Of a stretch of DNA of 7,918 nt, positions 1 through 6,999 are shown piece by piece; position 1 is the first letter of the stretch, and every line of letters begins with the position of its first letter. The position numbers and the translations under genes were made by a program. The DNA is taken from positions 1 to 7,918 of the forward strand of contig JACQXT010000020.1 of assembly GCA_016208665.1 (NCBI GenBank). The letters are read 5' to 3'. The DNA comes from Chitinivibrionia bacterium (GTDB lineage: Bacteria > Krumholzibacteriota > Krumholzibacteriia > WVZY01). The notes beneath the pieces are model-generated. The model was not told where the DNA came from. It ran no database searches and was given only the letters and a program-made list of their open reading frames with translations.

Positions 1-1011
1 GAGCCGTTCCACCACATTCCGCACGCCGATGCCCTTTCTCGAATAATCCTCCCGCATGCCCGGGCCGTTGTCTCTGATGGTCACCACCGTCGCGCCTTCC
101 TCCTTGCCGGCGGACAGGTCGAGCCGCCCGCCTTCGATGAGGGGCGCGATCCCGTGTTTGAGCGCGTTTTCCACGAACGGCTGGAGCACCATTCCCGGCA
201 CCGGGACATCGAGCACCCGCGGATCGATGGACGTGGTGACGCGCAATTTCTCCTCGCCGAACCGGATCGTTTCTATTTGAAGATAGCTTTCGATGAAATC
301 GAGCTCCTTGCTGAGCGGAACGAAGTCCCCCTCGCTGTAGAGGAGCCGCCGCAGGATCTCGGAGAGCTTCACGATGATCCACCGGGCTTTCCGCGGCTCG
401 CTCCCGATGCACGAGGCGACGGAGTTGAGCGTATTGAACAGAAAATGCGGATTGATCTGGCTCTTGAGCGCCTGGTAGCGCGCCTCGACGAGACGGAGCT
501 CGCGCTGCTCGAGCTGCTGTTCGAGGCGCGTGTTGTTCCAGATCTTGAGGGGAATGCCCACGCACATGTTGACGAACGGCAGCGGAGAAAACGACCATAT
601 AATCGAGTAATCGGCGACGCTCCTCCGTATGACGCCGCCGGTGATTCCCGCCGCCGCGAAGAGGGGGAGCGCCAGGTATTCGCCGCCGAGGACCGCGGGG
701 GCGGAAATGATGACGCCTGCGGCCGCCCCCGGACCGATTCCGCACATGAGCCCGATGAGAAACGCTCCGGGGAGGCTCACGTCCACGGCTCCGTATCCGA
801 CGAGAATCCGCACCGCCGCGACGAACGAGAACAGCGAGGCGAGCAGGACGCCAAGCTTCATGTCCCTGCCCGGACCTTCCCGTTCGGCAAAGAGCAGCCT
901 CTTGAATCGAGCCGAACTTATCAGCACGGTGGCCAGGCCGGCCATCACGCCGAGCTTGAGCAGCAGGGCAAAGAGTATGAATTGATCGCCCGTCAGAGTA
1001 ACATCGTTCAT
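1..1011 (-). CDS. LytS/YehU-type membrane sensor histidine kinase (3' end beyond window)
   Basis: The frame was read directly on the minus strand: ATG at 1011 and 337 codons open to base 1, so the C-terminus is off the window. This family autophosphorylates on His and usually passes phosphate to a LytTR-type regulator. Residues ~10-130 are hydrophobic: helices at ~11-33 and ~52-72, then a Gly-rich stretch ~80-129 resembling the 5TMR-LYT domain. Residues ~155-185 (IPLKIWNNTRLEQQLEQRE) look like a coiled-coil linker. The H-box QINPHFLFNTLNSV places the phospho-His at H189. The N-box PFVENALKHGI has N282, the G1 box is DNGPGM (314-319), and the second G motif GIGVRNVVERL ends at the window edge. 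There is no GAF domain between membrane part and kinase, unlike LytS. The linker is short, and a segment may be missing after FSPLPF (~146). The start is supported by GGGGAG 12 nt upstream and by the absence of ATG, GTG or TTG in the roughly 20 in-frame codons read upstream of it. The kinase assignment is firm; the stimulus is unknown. Confidence 0.93.
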   Translation of the reverse strand, partial: MNDVTLTGDQFILFALLLKLGVMAGLATVLISSARFKRLLFAEREGPGRDMKLGVLLASLFSFVAAVRILVGYGAVDVSLPGAFLIGLMCGIGPGAAAGVIISAPAVLGGEYLALPLFAAAGITGGVIRRSVADYSIIWSFSPLPFVNMCVGIPLKIWNNTRLEQQLEQRELRLVEARYQALKSQINPHFLFNTLNSVASCIGSEPRKARWIIVKLSEILRRLLYSEGDFVPLSKELDFIESYLQIETIRFGEEKLRVTTSIDPRVLDVPVPGMVLQPFVENALKHGIAPLIEGGRLDLSAGKEEGATVVTIRDNGPGMREDYSRKGIGVRNVVERL

Positions 1012-1049
1012 CGCAATCCCGAACTCCCCAAAAACAGGGGCAACCGAAT

Positions 1050-1172
1050 ATGCGCCAAATTGATCGGAACCGCGCCGAGGCGGCGGCCCTCTATAAGTGC
1101 AAGCGCTGCGGCCAGTATATGCCCGCACCCCTGCTGAGTCAACTCTTCGAAAGGCGGCTGCGGCACGCGTAA
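1050..1172 (+). CDS. Possible 40-residue CxxC microprotein
   Basis: ATG at 1050 opens a 40-codon frame ending in TAA at 1170-1172. AGGGG (1036-1040) sits 9 nt upstream as a plausible ribosome binding site. The product is strongly basic and contains LYKCKRCGQYMP (residues 14-25), which looks like one knuckle of a zinc ribbon (C17 and C20), followed by a leucine- and arginine-rich tail. With only two cysteines, zinc binding would need dimerisation or a partner. Against it: the frame lies in the divergent promoter region and overlaps the leftward kinase promoter, no dedicated promoter was identified, and a 40-codon frame can occur by chance in GC-rich DNA. I do not recognise a family. Confidence 0.35.
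   Translation: MRQIDRNRAEAAALYKCKRCGQYMPAPLLSQLFERRLRHA
1114..1142 (-). promoter_or_regulatory. Predicted sigma70-type promoter for the histidine kinase
   Basis: Read on the minus strand, TTGACT (1142-1137) is followed by exactly 17 nt and then TATACT (1119-1114). Each hexamer has one mismatch to TTGACA/TATAAT. The predicted transcription start is near 1107, giving a leader of about 96 nt before the kinase ATG at 1011. It lies back-to-back with the rightward promoter at 1187-1215. The match is by eye only. Confidence 0.55.
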
Positions 1173-1186
1173 ATCCTTTTGCTCAA

Positions 1187-1215
1187 TTGACTTTTGACAG
1201 ACATTCTATTACAAT
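1187..1215 (+). promoter_or_regulatory. Predicted sigma70-type promoter for the secreted lyase
   Basis: TTGACT (1187-1192), a 17-nt spacer, then TACAAT (1210-1215), inside a locally AT-rich stretch (about 1171-1220) that stands out from the GC-rich surroundings. The predicted start is near 1222, giving a leader of about 46 nt before the ATG at 1268. This supports the 1268 start over the upstream in-frame ATG at 1097, which lies before the promoter. A second TTGACA (1194-1199) overlaps the spacer but pairs less well with a -10 element. Confidence 0.6.
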
Positions 1216-1267
1216 TATAGGGTATGCATATGCCGCAACAACCGGAACAAGCCGATGGACTCGCACC

Positions 1268-3952
1268 ATGATTCGTCAACGCAAAGCTTGCCTTCTCCTT
1301 ATTACCCTGGGGATTGCCTCGTTCGCCGGGCTTCGGGCCGAGCCCGCCGGCCGGCTGCCCGTCTCCCGCACCGCGGCGACTTCCGACAGCGTATATAACG
1401 CGCACCATCCGCGGCTGCTGTTCTCCGCCGCCGACATCCCCGCTCTCAAGGCCAAGATTCAGGACGGCGGGCGCGCCGACCAGGCGTATGATTTCATCAT
1501 GCTGTTCGTCGATATGATCTATCCGACGTCGACGTACACAGATCTCTTGGGCACGGATTTCGGTCTCGGGACGGTTCCCAATCTCGGGCTCGCCACGCAT
1601 CTCGAGACTCCTGAGGATGCCGCGGCCCGCGAACTCGGAAAGAATCTCACCCTTTACATAGCGAACGGATGGAGCGTCGACGGCGACGAGTACAATTCCG
1701 CCCTGCGGTTGCGGTCTCTCGCGCTCGGATATGACATGTTCTTCCAGAACGCCTCTCCCGGCGAACGCGATGCGGTGAAGAACGAGATCATCGCGTACGT
1801 GGATACCATGCTCGAGAAACGCAGCTTCGAAACGTACCTCTTCAGGCCCTACCTCGGCAACACGAGCGCGATGATCGCCGCCTCGCTCGGTCTCGCGGCC
1901 GTTTGCCTCGCGGACGAGATGGATCCGGCGACGGTCGAGAATGCGCTGGACATGGCGGCGGATCTCACCTACGGCTGGCTCAACTATCTCCTCGACGAAC
2001 GGGGCGCATATAACGAGGGATTGCTGTACGGCGGATGGAGCATGCGCAATCTCGTGTACTACTTCGACGCCCTCAAGCGCTACAACGGATACAATTTCGC
2101 CGACAAATCGAAGATACGAAACATGGAGAGATGGTTCGTCTACGAACTGCTCCCCGAAGGTTCCAGCCGCACGAACAACCTGAACGAGTGCGCGTATTCC
2201 GACTGGGCCCTCTCGAAGCACAACACCTATACCGAGTGGGCGCAGAGCGAGTGGAACAGCCCGCTCGCCGCGTGGCTCTGGGACCACACCTGCGGATCGG
2301 CGTACGGCTACGATTACGGCATCAAGGCCGACAAGGCCGCCACCGTGCTCTGGCACAAGGAGCTTGTGCCCGTGCAGCCCGACTCCATACTGCCGAACGC
2401 GTATCTGTGGGAAGAGCGCGGCCTCTATTATTACAGGACCGGCTGGCAAAGCGCGAAGACGTCGAAAGACGTGCTGTTCAGCTTTTACTCCGGCAAGTAT
2501 CAGGGAGGCCACGCCCAGGAGGATCAGAACAACTTCACGCTCAACGCCTACGGCGCGAAATTCGCCATCGACCACGGCATGGGTACGACTGCGAAGCAGA
2601 GCGAGGCGCACAATCTCGTATTCATCGACGGGCTCGGGCAGCACAATGCCGGCGCCACCATCGGAACGGACGGCAAGATCGCCCAGTTTCTCCTCAACGA
2701 TTTCGCCGACTGCATCGTCGGCGACGCTACGGCCGCGTACACGACGTACAGCTACTTCAACAGCCCGGGCTACCCGTTCGAGTACTCCGACTGGTCGTGG
2801 GGATACGACGGGGGCAATCCCGTCAACAAGGCGTTTCGAAAAGTGCTCGCCGTCCACGACGCCGCAACGCCCCCCTACTTCATCATCATGGACGACATCG
2901 AGAAGGATGGATCGATGCACGATTACGAGTGGCGCATGCACACATATTATTCGTATGCGATCGACACCATGCAGAATCCCGTGCGGATCACCTATTCGAC
3001 GGCGTTTCTGAACGTATATGCGCTCGATCCCCTGTTCGGCGAGCTCCGCAAGAACATCCGGTATTTCAATAATCTGACCGGCGATCCCGATTCGAGGATT
3101 CTTTCGTTTTCGACCGACGCCGTAAATCCGCACTTCACGTTTCTGCTTCTCCCCGGGGATGCGACCGTCGTCCCGCCGGTCGTGAGCCGGGAATCATTCC
3201 CCTGGGGGCTCGCGGTCACCGTGGAATGGAGCGGCGGCAAGACGGATATCCTCCTCTGCAACTATTCCGGCGGAGCGATCACCTACACGGGCGCGAGCCC
3301 GGCGCTGCTCTCGTCCGGCGGGGGAGGAGTTGACGCGGCGTTGGACCGCTCGCCGATTGACGCGCCAAGCATAGCGACCGACGCCGAAACCGCCGTTTTG
3401 AGAACGACCGACGGACGCCTCGACCGGTACATGCTCTCGAACGTCACGTCTTGTTCATACAATGATACGGTCTACGCGAGCTCGGCAAACGGCCCCTTCA
3501 GCGCGGCCCTCTCCGGAGACGCCATCAGCATCGACCGGTACGACGCGGACTTTACCTTCTATGCGCCGGGTGTTGAGTACATCTACTATCAGGGCCAGCA
3601 GATTCACGTCACCAGCGACGGCGGCTATCTGACGCCCGATCCCGCGTCGGGCGCCGGCGGCGACGTTCCGCTGCGGCCGTTCGTTGCCGTCGACGCGTAT
3701 CCGAATCCGTTCAATCCCTCCACGACGATCCGTGTGAACATGCCCGAACGCGGCCGCGTCCGCATCACGATCTATGACTCTCTGGGAAGGGCCGTCAAGA
3801 CACTCTGGGAGGGAAGCATGGAAGCGGGATCCAATCCCGTCCTGTGGAACGGCTCCAACAATTTCGGCGCGCCGGTTGCAAGCGGGATCTACTTCGTCAG
3901 GGTCGAGGCGGGCGCGTTCTCTCAAACGTTGAAACTTGCCGTCATCAAGTAG
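1268..3952 (+). CDS. Secreted heparinase II/III-like polysaccharide lyase with C-terminal FlgD-Ig/type A sorting domain
   Basis: Predicted 894-residue exported enzyme that would cleave uronic-acid polysaccharides by beta-elimination; the substrate is not readable. MIRQRK plus a hydrophobic stretch ending LRA gives a signal peptide with cleavage near residue 24. The start was chosen for this signal and the upstream promoter; the same frame opens earlier at 1097 but would bury the signal. HPRLLFSAADIPALKAKI begins the alpha/alpha toroid typical of the family (~residues 45-370). NEGLLYGGWS carries Y254, near the position of the catalytic Tyr of Pedobacter heparinase II. The beta-sandwich (~395-640) has GGHAQEDQNNF (H415), FAIDHG (D435) and EAHNLVFIDG (H448), which resemble the His-Asp-His metal site of heparinase II; this is an inferred alignment. 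A beta-rich region (~640-800) follows. Residues ~805-894, starting DAYPNPFNPSTTIRV, are a FlgD-Ig-like/Por-type tail for surface export or anchoring. There is no strong Shine-Dalgarno. It converges on the glycosyltransferase with 60 bp between; 3953-4012 has only short GC stems and no T-run. Confidence 0.9.
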   Translation: MIRQRKACLLLITLGIASFAGLRAEPAGRLPVSRTAATSDSVYNAHHPRLLFSAADIPALKAKIQDGGRADQAYDFIMLFVDMIYPTSTYTDLLGTDFGLGTVPNLGLATHLETPEDAAARELGKNLTLYIANGWSVDGDEYNSALRLRSLALGYDMFFQNASPGERDAVKNEIIAYVDTMLEKRSFETYLFRPYLGNTSAMIAASLGLAAVCLADEMDPATVENALDMAADLTYGWLNYLLDERGAYNEGLLYGGWSMRNLVYYFDALKRYNGYNFADKSKIRNMERWFVYELLPEGSSRTNNLNECAYSDWALSKHNTYTEWAQSEWNSPLAAWLWDHTCGSAYGYDYGIKADKAATVLWHKELVPVQPDSILPNAYLWEERGLYYYRTGWQSAKTSKDVLFSFYSGKYQGGHAQEDQNNFTLNAYGAKFAIDHGMGTTAKQSEAHNLVFIDGLGQHNAGATIGTDGKIAQFLLNDFADCIVGDATAAYTTYSYFNSPGYPFEYSDWSWGYDGGNPVNKAFRKVLAVHDAATPPYFIIMDDIEKDGSMHDYEWRMHTYYSYAIDTMQNPVRITYSTAFLNVYALDPLFGELRKNIRYFNNLTGDPDSRILSFSTDAVNPHFTFLLLPGDATVVPPVVSRESFPWGLAVTVEWSGGKTDILLCNYSGGAITYTGASPALLSSGGGGVDAALDRSPIDAPSIATDAETAVLRTTDGRLDRYMLSNVTSCSYNDTVYASSANGPFSAALSGDAISIDRYDADFTFYAPGVEYIYYQGQQIHVTSDGGYLTPDPASGAGGDVPLRPFVAVDAYPNPFNPSTTIRVNMPERGRVRITIYDSLGRAVKTLWEGSMEAGSNPVLWNGSNNFGAPVASGIYFVRVEAGAFSQTLKLAVIK

Positions 3953-4012
3953 GCGCCGCCCCGTCATCCTCGGAGCGAGCCTCGTGCGCCCCGCGGCGAT
4001 TTGCGCAGCGCG

Positions 4013-4684
4013 CTATTCTCCCGGGAAAAAGAGCGCTTCGAGGGAATCGATCATCCGATCGAGGTGAAAGTGCTCGCGCGCGCGCCGGAGGCCCGCATCT
4101 CCCATGGTCCGTGCGAGCGCTTCGTCGCCGAGCAGCCTGGCGAGATGGGCGGCGATTTCATCCGTCTTCCCATACTCATGCAGCAATCCCGTCACCCCGT
4201 CTTCGACGACTTCGGGAATGCTGCTCGAGCGCGTCGCGACCACGGGAATCGACGCGGCCATCGCTTCGGCCAGCACGTATCCGAATCCTTCCACGCTCGA
4301 TGGAAGGACGAGCACGTCGGACGCGGTCAGTATCGAAGGGATATCGTCGCGAAAACCGAGCAGATGGAAGAAACCGCCGAGGCCCTTTTTGTCCAGCGAT
4401 TCCTCCAGTTCGGATCGGGCGCTTCCCTCGCCCGCGAATACGAACCGCGCGCCGGGAAACGAACGGAGCACATCGGCGGCGGCTTCGATGATGAAACGGT
4501 GCCCCTTTCGCTCGGTCAGCTCGCCCGCGAGCGTAACGATCGCCGCATCCTCCGGAACGCCCAACGAACGCCGGAACGTCCGCCGGATCGCATCTCCGGC
4601 GGGGCGCAGGGCGTCGTACGGCGAGAAGTCGATGCCGTTGTATATTACAGCCGCCTTGCGTGGAGGAAACCAGGGAGCAGAACG
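4013..4684 (-). CDS. GT4 glycosyltransferase, C-terminal (nucleotide-sugar-binding) half of a split gene
   Basis: This frame is continuous with no stop from 4855 (an ATG) to TAG at 4013-4015. Only the part from about 4684, beginning RSAPWFPP, is protein-like; upstream codons are an out-of-frame reading of the N-terminal half. It is the second Rossmann domain of a GT-B fold, GT4 family. VIYNGIDF precedes the domain, and GELTERKGHRF carries the family's R/K phosphate-binding motif. VFAGEG and LLGFRDDIPSILTASDVLVLPS follow in the normal order. EGFGYVLAEAMA gives the E-x7-E motif (first Glu codon 4291-4289, second 4267-4265) expected to bind the sugar nucleotide. The C-terminus (LEALFFPGE) is of normal type. 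Intact relatives retain sugar configuration and often act in surface polysaccharide or lipopolysaccharide assembly; the acceptor is unknown. It is in a different frame from the N-terminal half, and about 18-20 residues appear missing at the junction, so this is probably a broken gene or an assembly error. Confidence 0.8.
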   Translation of the reverse strand, partial: RSAPWFPPRKAAVIYNGIDFSPYDALRPAGDAIRRTFRRSLGVPEDAAIVTLAGELTERKGHRFIIEAAADVLRSFPGARFVFAGEGSARSELEESLDKKGLGGFFHLLGFRDDIPSILTASDVLVLPSSVEGFGYVLAEAMAASIPVVATRSSSIPEVVEDGVTGLLHEYGKTDEIAAHLARLLGDEALARTMGDAGLRRAREHFHLDRMIDSLEALFFPGE

Positions 4685-5109
4685 ACGAATCGAGTGTACA
4701 CGAAGCGGTAGTGAGCCTTGCTCTTCAGGGGAAATTCGCTTCCGCGCCTCGGAATCAACCTCGGCCTGCGCCGCCGGCCGCCCAGCCGGCCGCGAAGCGC
4801 TCCCATCGCGAGCGCGGACGCGCAGATCCTGATCTCCCGATCGAGATTGGCGCATACGATGTCGGGGCGAAACGTCCCGACAATGGAAGCGATCCGGAGA
4901 ATGGCGGAGGGATCTATGTCCCCCCTCATCTCCACGGTCCTGGCGTCGAGCCCGAGACGGCGCGCCCGCTCATCGAGGACGCTGCCGGGCCGGGAGCAGA
5001 CGGCGACCGCATGGCCCCGCCGGGCGAGACCGTGTGCGGCGTCCAGCATCCAGCGTTCGCCGCCTCCGTACCGCGTGATGGATGATACGAACAGTATCCG
5101 CCCAGGCAT
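4645..5109 (-). CDS. GT4 glycosyltransferase, N-terminal (acceptor-binding) half of a split gene
   Basis: ATG at 5109, with GGAG (5118-5115) 5 nt upstream, opens 154 codons. Residues 1-142 are a glycosyltransferase family 4 N-terminal Rossmann domain. GRILFVSSITRYGGGERW has the Gly-rich first loop (GGGE at 15-18). LARRGHAVAVCSRPGS, FRPDIVCANLD and IPRRGSEFPLKSKAHYRF follow in the expected order. After about F141 the protein leaves the family pattern (VLLPGFLHARRL) and stops at TAA (4647-4645), inside the beginning of the other half. Relatives normally continue with a segment of the type D-x-I-I-V-N-S-x-A-T-R before S-A-P-W-F; that segment is absent from every frame here. Read towards 4013, the frame step equals a loss of 3n+1 bases. 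It lies 74 bp downstream of the phosphatase gene on the same strand, probably in the same transcript. Best read as one damaged gene, 4013-5109. Confidence 0.8.
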   Translation of the reverse strand: MPGRILFVSSITRYGGGERWMLDAAHGLARRGHAVAVCSRPGSVLDERARRLGLDARTVEMRGDIDPSAILRIASIVGTFRPDIVCANLDREIRICASALAMGALRGRLGGRRRRPRLIPRRGSEFPLKSKAHYRFVYTRFVVLLPGFLHARRL

Positions 5110-5126
5110 GACGGCTCCATGTCAAG

Positions 5127-5159
5127 CCGCCGGGAGAGCGCGGATGGGGATCCCGGCGG
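5127..5159. repeat. Perfect 9-bp inverted repeat between phosphatase and glycosyltransferase genes
   Basis: CCGCCGGGA (5127-5135) and TCCCGGCGG (5151-5159) are exact reverse complements around a 15-nt loop. In the minus-strand transcript this forms a very GC-rich hairpin that ends 8 nt before the GGAG ribosome site of the glycosyltransferase. No U-run follows, so it is not a standard intrinsic terminator. A role in mRNA stability or in damping downstream expression is possible but unproven. Confidence 0.6.
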
Positions 5160-5205
5160 GAGGTGCTGGCAACACGATCGGCATCATTCGCCGGGAGGGC
5201 GCGGA
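5128..5205. repeat. Imperfect 17-bp direct repeat, copies at 5128-5144 and 5189-5205
   Basis: CGCCGGGAGAGCGCGGA (5128-5144) recurs as CGCCGGGAGGGCGCGGA (5189-5205): 16 of 17 bases match and the copies are 61 bp apart. The right copy is inside the last codons of the phosphatase gene (RPRPPGE tail); the left copy forms one arm of the neighbouring hairpin. It may reflect a small local duplication or chance in GC-rich DNA. Confidence 0.5.
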
Positions 5206-6995
5206 CGCGCGGTCGAAACCTCCGGCACTTCTTTGCGGACGACGAGAAAAGTCACGTCGTCCATCCAATCCTTCACCTGCACGTAGGCCTGCAGCTTCTC
5301 GTGCATGTCCGAACAGATCTCCTGCGCCGACATTTTCCCGGAGCGCCTCAGGTTCGCCACCACCCGCTTCAAGCCGAACTCCTCGTTTGCGGCGTTGCGC
5401 GCCTCCGTCAGGCCGTCGGTGTAACAAAAGAGCACCTCATCGTCCACGCGCAACCGCCCTTCGAGAAGAACCGGATTGTCGAATACGCCCAGAATCGGAC
5501 CGCCGATCTCCAGCAGGCGGTAGGAACCGTCCTGCCTCATCAGAACGGGCGGTTCGTGCCCCGCATTGCAGTAGGTGATCTCTCCCGAGCCGGGATTGAG
5601 AACGCCGATGAAGGCGCTGACGAAGTCCTGAGGCCTGACCGTCTCGACGAGAATCCTGTTCGCCGCCATGGCGATTTCCTTGGCTCCGACCAGGTCGATC
5701 GCCGCGGTATGCAGGGACGCTCGGAAGCTCGACATGATGATGGAGGCGGGAATACCCTGGCCGGCCACATCCGCGATGGCGAAGGCATAGGTGCCGTTTT
5801 TCAGCGGGAAGAAATCGTAGTAATCGCCGCTCACCATGAGGCCGGGATAATTGATTCCCCTGATATGGTAGTTCCCGACTTTCCTGCCCTTCTTGGGAGT
5901 GAAGAATTCCTGCACCGTGCGCGCCAGGTGCAATTGCCTCTGGAGTTCGCGTTTCTTGCGGTTGTCTTCGTAGAGGCGCGCCCGCTCGATCGCGACGGCC
6001 GCATATGCGGCGAACGATTCAAGGAGCACCAGGTCGTCTTCGCCGTACGCGTGCAGCCGATCGTTTTCCAGGTTGATCACGCCGATGACGCTGTTCCTCA
6101 CGAGCATGGGCGTGACCATTTCGGAGCGGGTCTGCGGCCGCGCGTTGACGTAACGCGGATCGGACAAACAGTCGCCGACGATGATGCTCCGCTTGTTCCG
6201 CGCGGACCATCCCACGATCCCCTCGTCCAGCTTCAACCTGATCTTTTCTTCCTGGCCGGTGCCGTAGCTGTGATGGTCCTCGTTGACGATGAACTGGTTC
6301 TTCTTGTCGAGCACGAAGATGCCGGCGGCGTCGTAATAGACGATCTTTTTCAGGGACGTGAGGATTCTGTGGAGGACTTCGTCGAGCGTGAGCTGCATGC
6401 TCAGCGCCGCCGAAATCGAATGGAACAGCCGGGTTTCCAGATTCTTGCGCTTCACCTGGCGGTGGAGCCTGGCGTTGCCGATCGCCATCGCGATGTGATC
6501 GCCGAGCGCGGTGAATATCGAGAGGTCCGTCGGCTCGAACGGCGCGCCGCCGATGCGGTTGACGCCCTCGAGCACGCCGATGAGCTTCCCCCGCCGCTTG
6601 AGGGGAACGCAGATGATGGAACGGGCTTCGAGACCGAGCATGCGTTCGAGCTCGAGAGAGTACCGCTTGTCCTTCTTCGCGTCGTCGAGGACGACCGGCT
6701 GCTTGTTCCGGGCGACCCACCCCGAGATTCCTTTTCCCACGGGAACGGAAAGCCCCTTGATGTCCGTTCCCCGCTTGCCCATGGCGAGCTGGTACACCAG
6801 GTGCTTCTCGTCCTTATCGAGCACCGAAACCGACGCGCTTTCGACGGCGACGGCATTCTTGACGATGCGCAGGATCACGCCGAGCAGCTTGTCGAAATCC
6901 AGGGTCGAATTCAGCAGCCTGCTGGATTTGATGAGAAACTCGAGTTCTGCCAGTCTTTTCCGGTCGGGAGTTTTCTTCGCGGATTGGTCGGCCAT
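5184..6995 (-). CDS. GAF-GAF-PP2C (RsbU/SpoIIE-type) serine phosphatase
   Basis: 603-residue soluble protein with no signal peptide or membrane segment. GAF 1 covers ~17-178 (VPVGKGISGWVARNKQPVVL, then ICVPLKRRGKLIGVLEGVN). GAF 2 covers ~186-340 (DEGIVGWSARNKRSIIVGD, then TPMLVRNSVIGVINLEN). A charged helix follows (~335-365, ending LARTVQEFFTP). The PP2C/SpoIIE catalytic domain spans ~372-588. Its motifs are VSGDYYDFF (D391, D394), IADVAGQGIPAS (D409), YCNAGHEPPVL, GGPILGVF, CYTDGLTEA (D527) and DDVTFLVV (D579, D580). These acidic residues match those that hold Mg/Mn in the family. Known relatives dephosphorylate STAS anti-sigma antagonists; the GAF pair probably binds a small ligand that switches activity. 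No receiver domain is fused, and no STAS or anti-sigma gene is visible here. DVxGQG replaces the commoner DVxGHG. The ATG at 6995 is 4 nt after the NifU-like stop, which suggests translational coupling; only a weak GAGC precedes it. Confidence 0.95.
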   Translation of the reverse strand: MADQSAKKTPDRKRLAELEFLIKSSRLLNSTLDFDKLLGVILRIVKNAVAVESASVSVLDKDEKHLVYQLAMGKRGTDIKGLSVPVGKGISGWVARNKQPVVLDDAKKDKRYSLELERMLGLEARSIICVPLKRRGKLIGVLEGVNRIGGAPFEPTDLSIFTALGDHIAMAIGNARLHRQVKRKNLETRLFHSISAALSMQLTLDEVLHRILTSLKKIVYYDAAGIFVLDKKNQFIVNEDHHSYGTGQEEKIRLKLDEGIVGWSARNKRSIIVGDCLSDPRYVNARPQTRSEMVTPMLVRNSVIGVINLENDRLHAYGEDDLVLLESFAAYAAVAIERARLYEDNRKKRELQRQLHLARTVQEFFTPKKGRKVGNYHIRGINYPGLMVSGDYYDFFPLKNGTYAFAIADVAGQGIPASIIMSSFRASLHTAAIDLVGAKEIAMAANRILVETVRPQDFVSAFIGVLNPGSGEITYCNAGHEPPVLMRQDGSYRLLEIGGPILGVFDNPVLLEGRLRVDDEVLFCYTDGLTEARNAANEEFGLKRVVANLRRSGKMSAQEICSDMHEKLQAYVQVKDWMDDVTFLVVRKEVPEVSTARPRPPGE

Positions 6996-6999
6996 CTGC

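Noticed and set aside
154..1137. 327-codon plus-strand frame across the histidine kinase
   Set aside because: Low-complexity Arg/Glu/Asp-rich translation with no family features; the minus strand encodes clear H, N and G boxes.
1097..1267. Upstream extension of the lyase to ATG 1097
   Set aside because: It would place 57 residues before a clean signal peptide and start before the predicted promoter at 1187-1215.
1139..3133. 664-codon open frame on the minus strand, antisense to the lyase
   Set aside because: No recognisable domain, and Arg/Val/Gly-rich composition typical of a mirrored GC-rich gene. The plus-strand frame has a signal peptide and family motifs throughout.
3953..4030. Bidirectional terminator between the convergent lyase and glycosyltransferase genes
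   Set aside because: Only short GC stems (for example CGCCGC/GCGGCG far apart, CTCG/CGAG) and a TCCCGGGA palindrome inside the last codons; no T-run on either strand.
4660..4720. Programmed ribosomal frameshift joining the two glycosyltransferase halves
   Set aside because: No slippery heptamer was seen, and a conserved linker segment is absent in every frame, which points to lost DNA rather than recoding.
4685..4855. Start of the glycosyltransferase C-terminal half at ATG 4855
   Set aside because: The first ~57 residues are an out-of-frame reading of the N-terminal half and carry no GT4 features.
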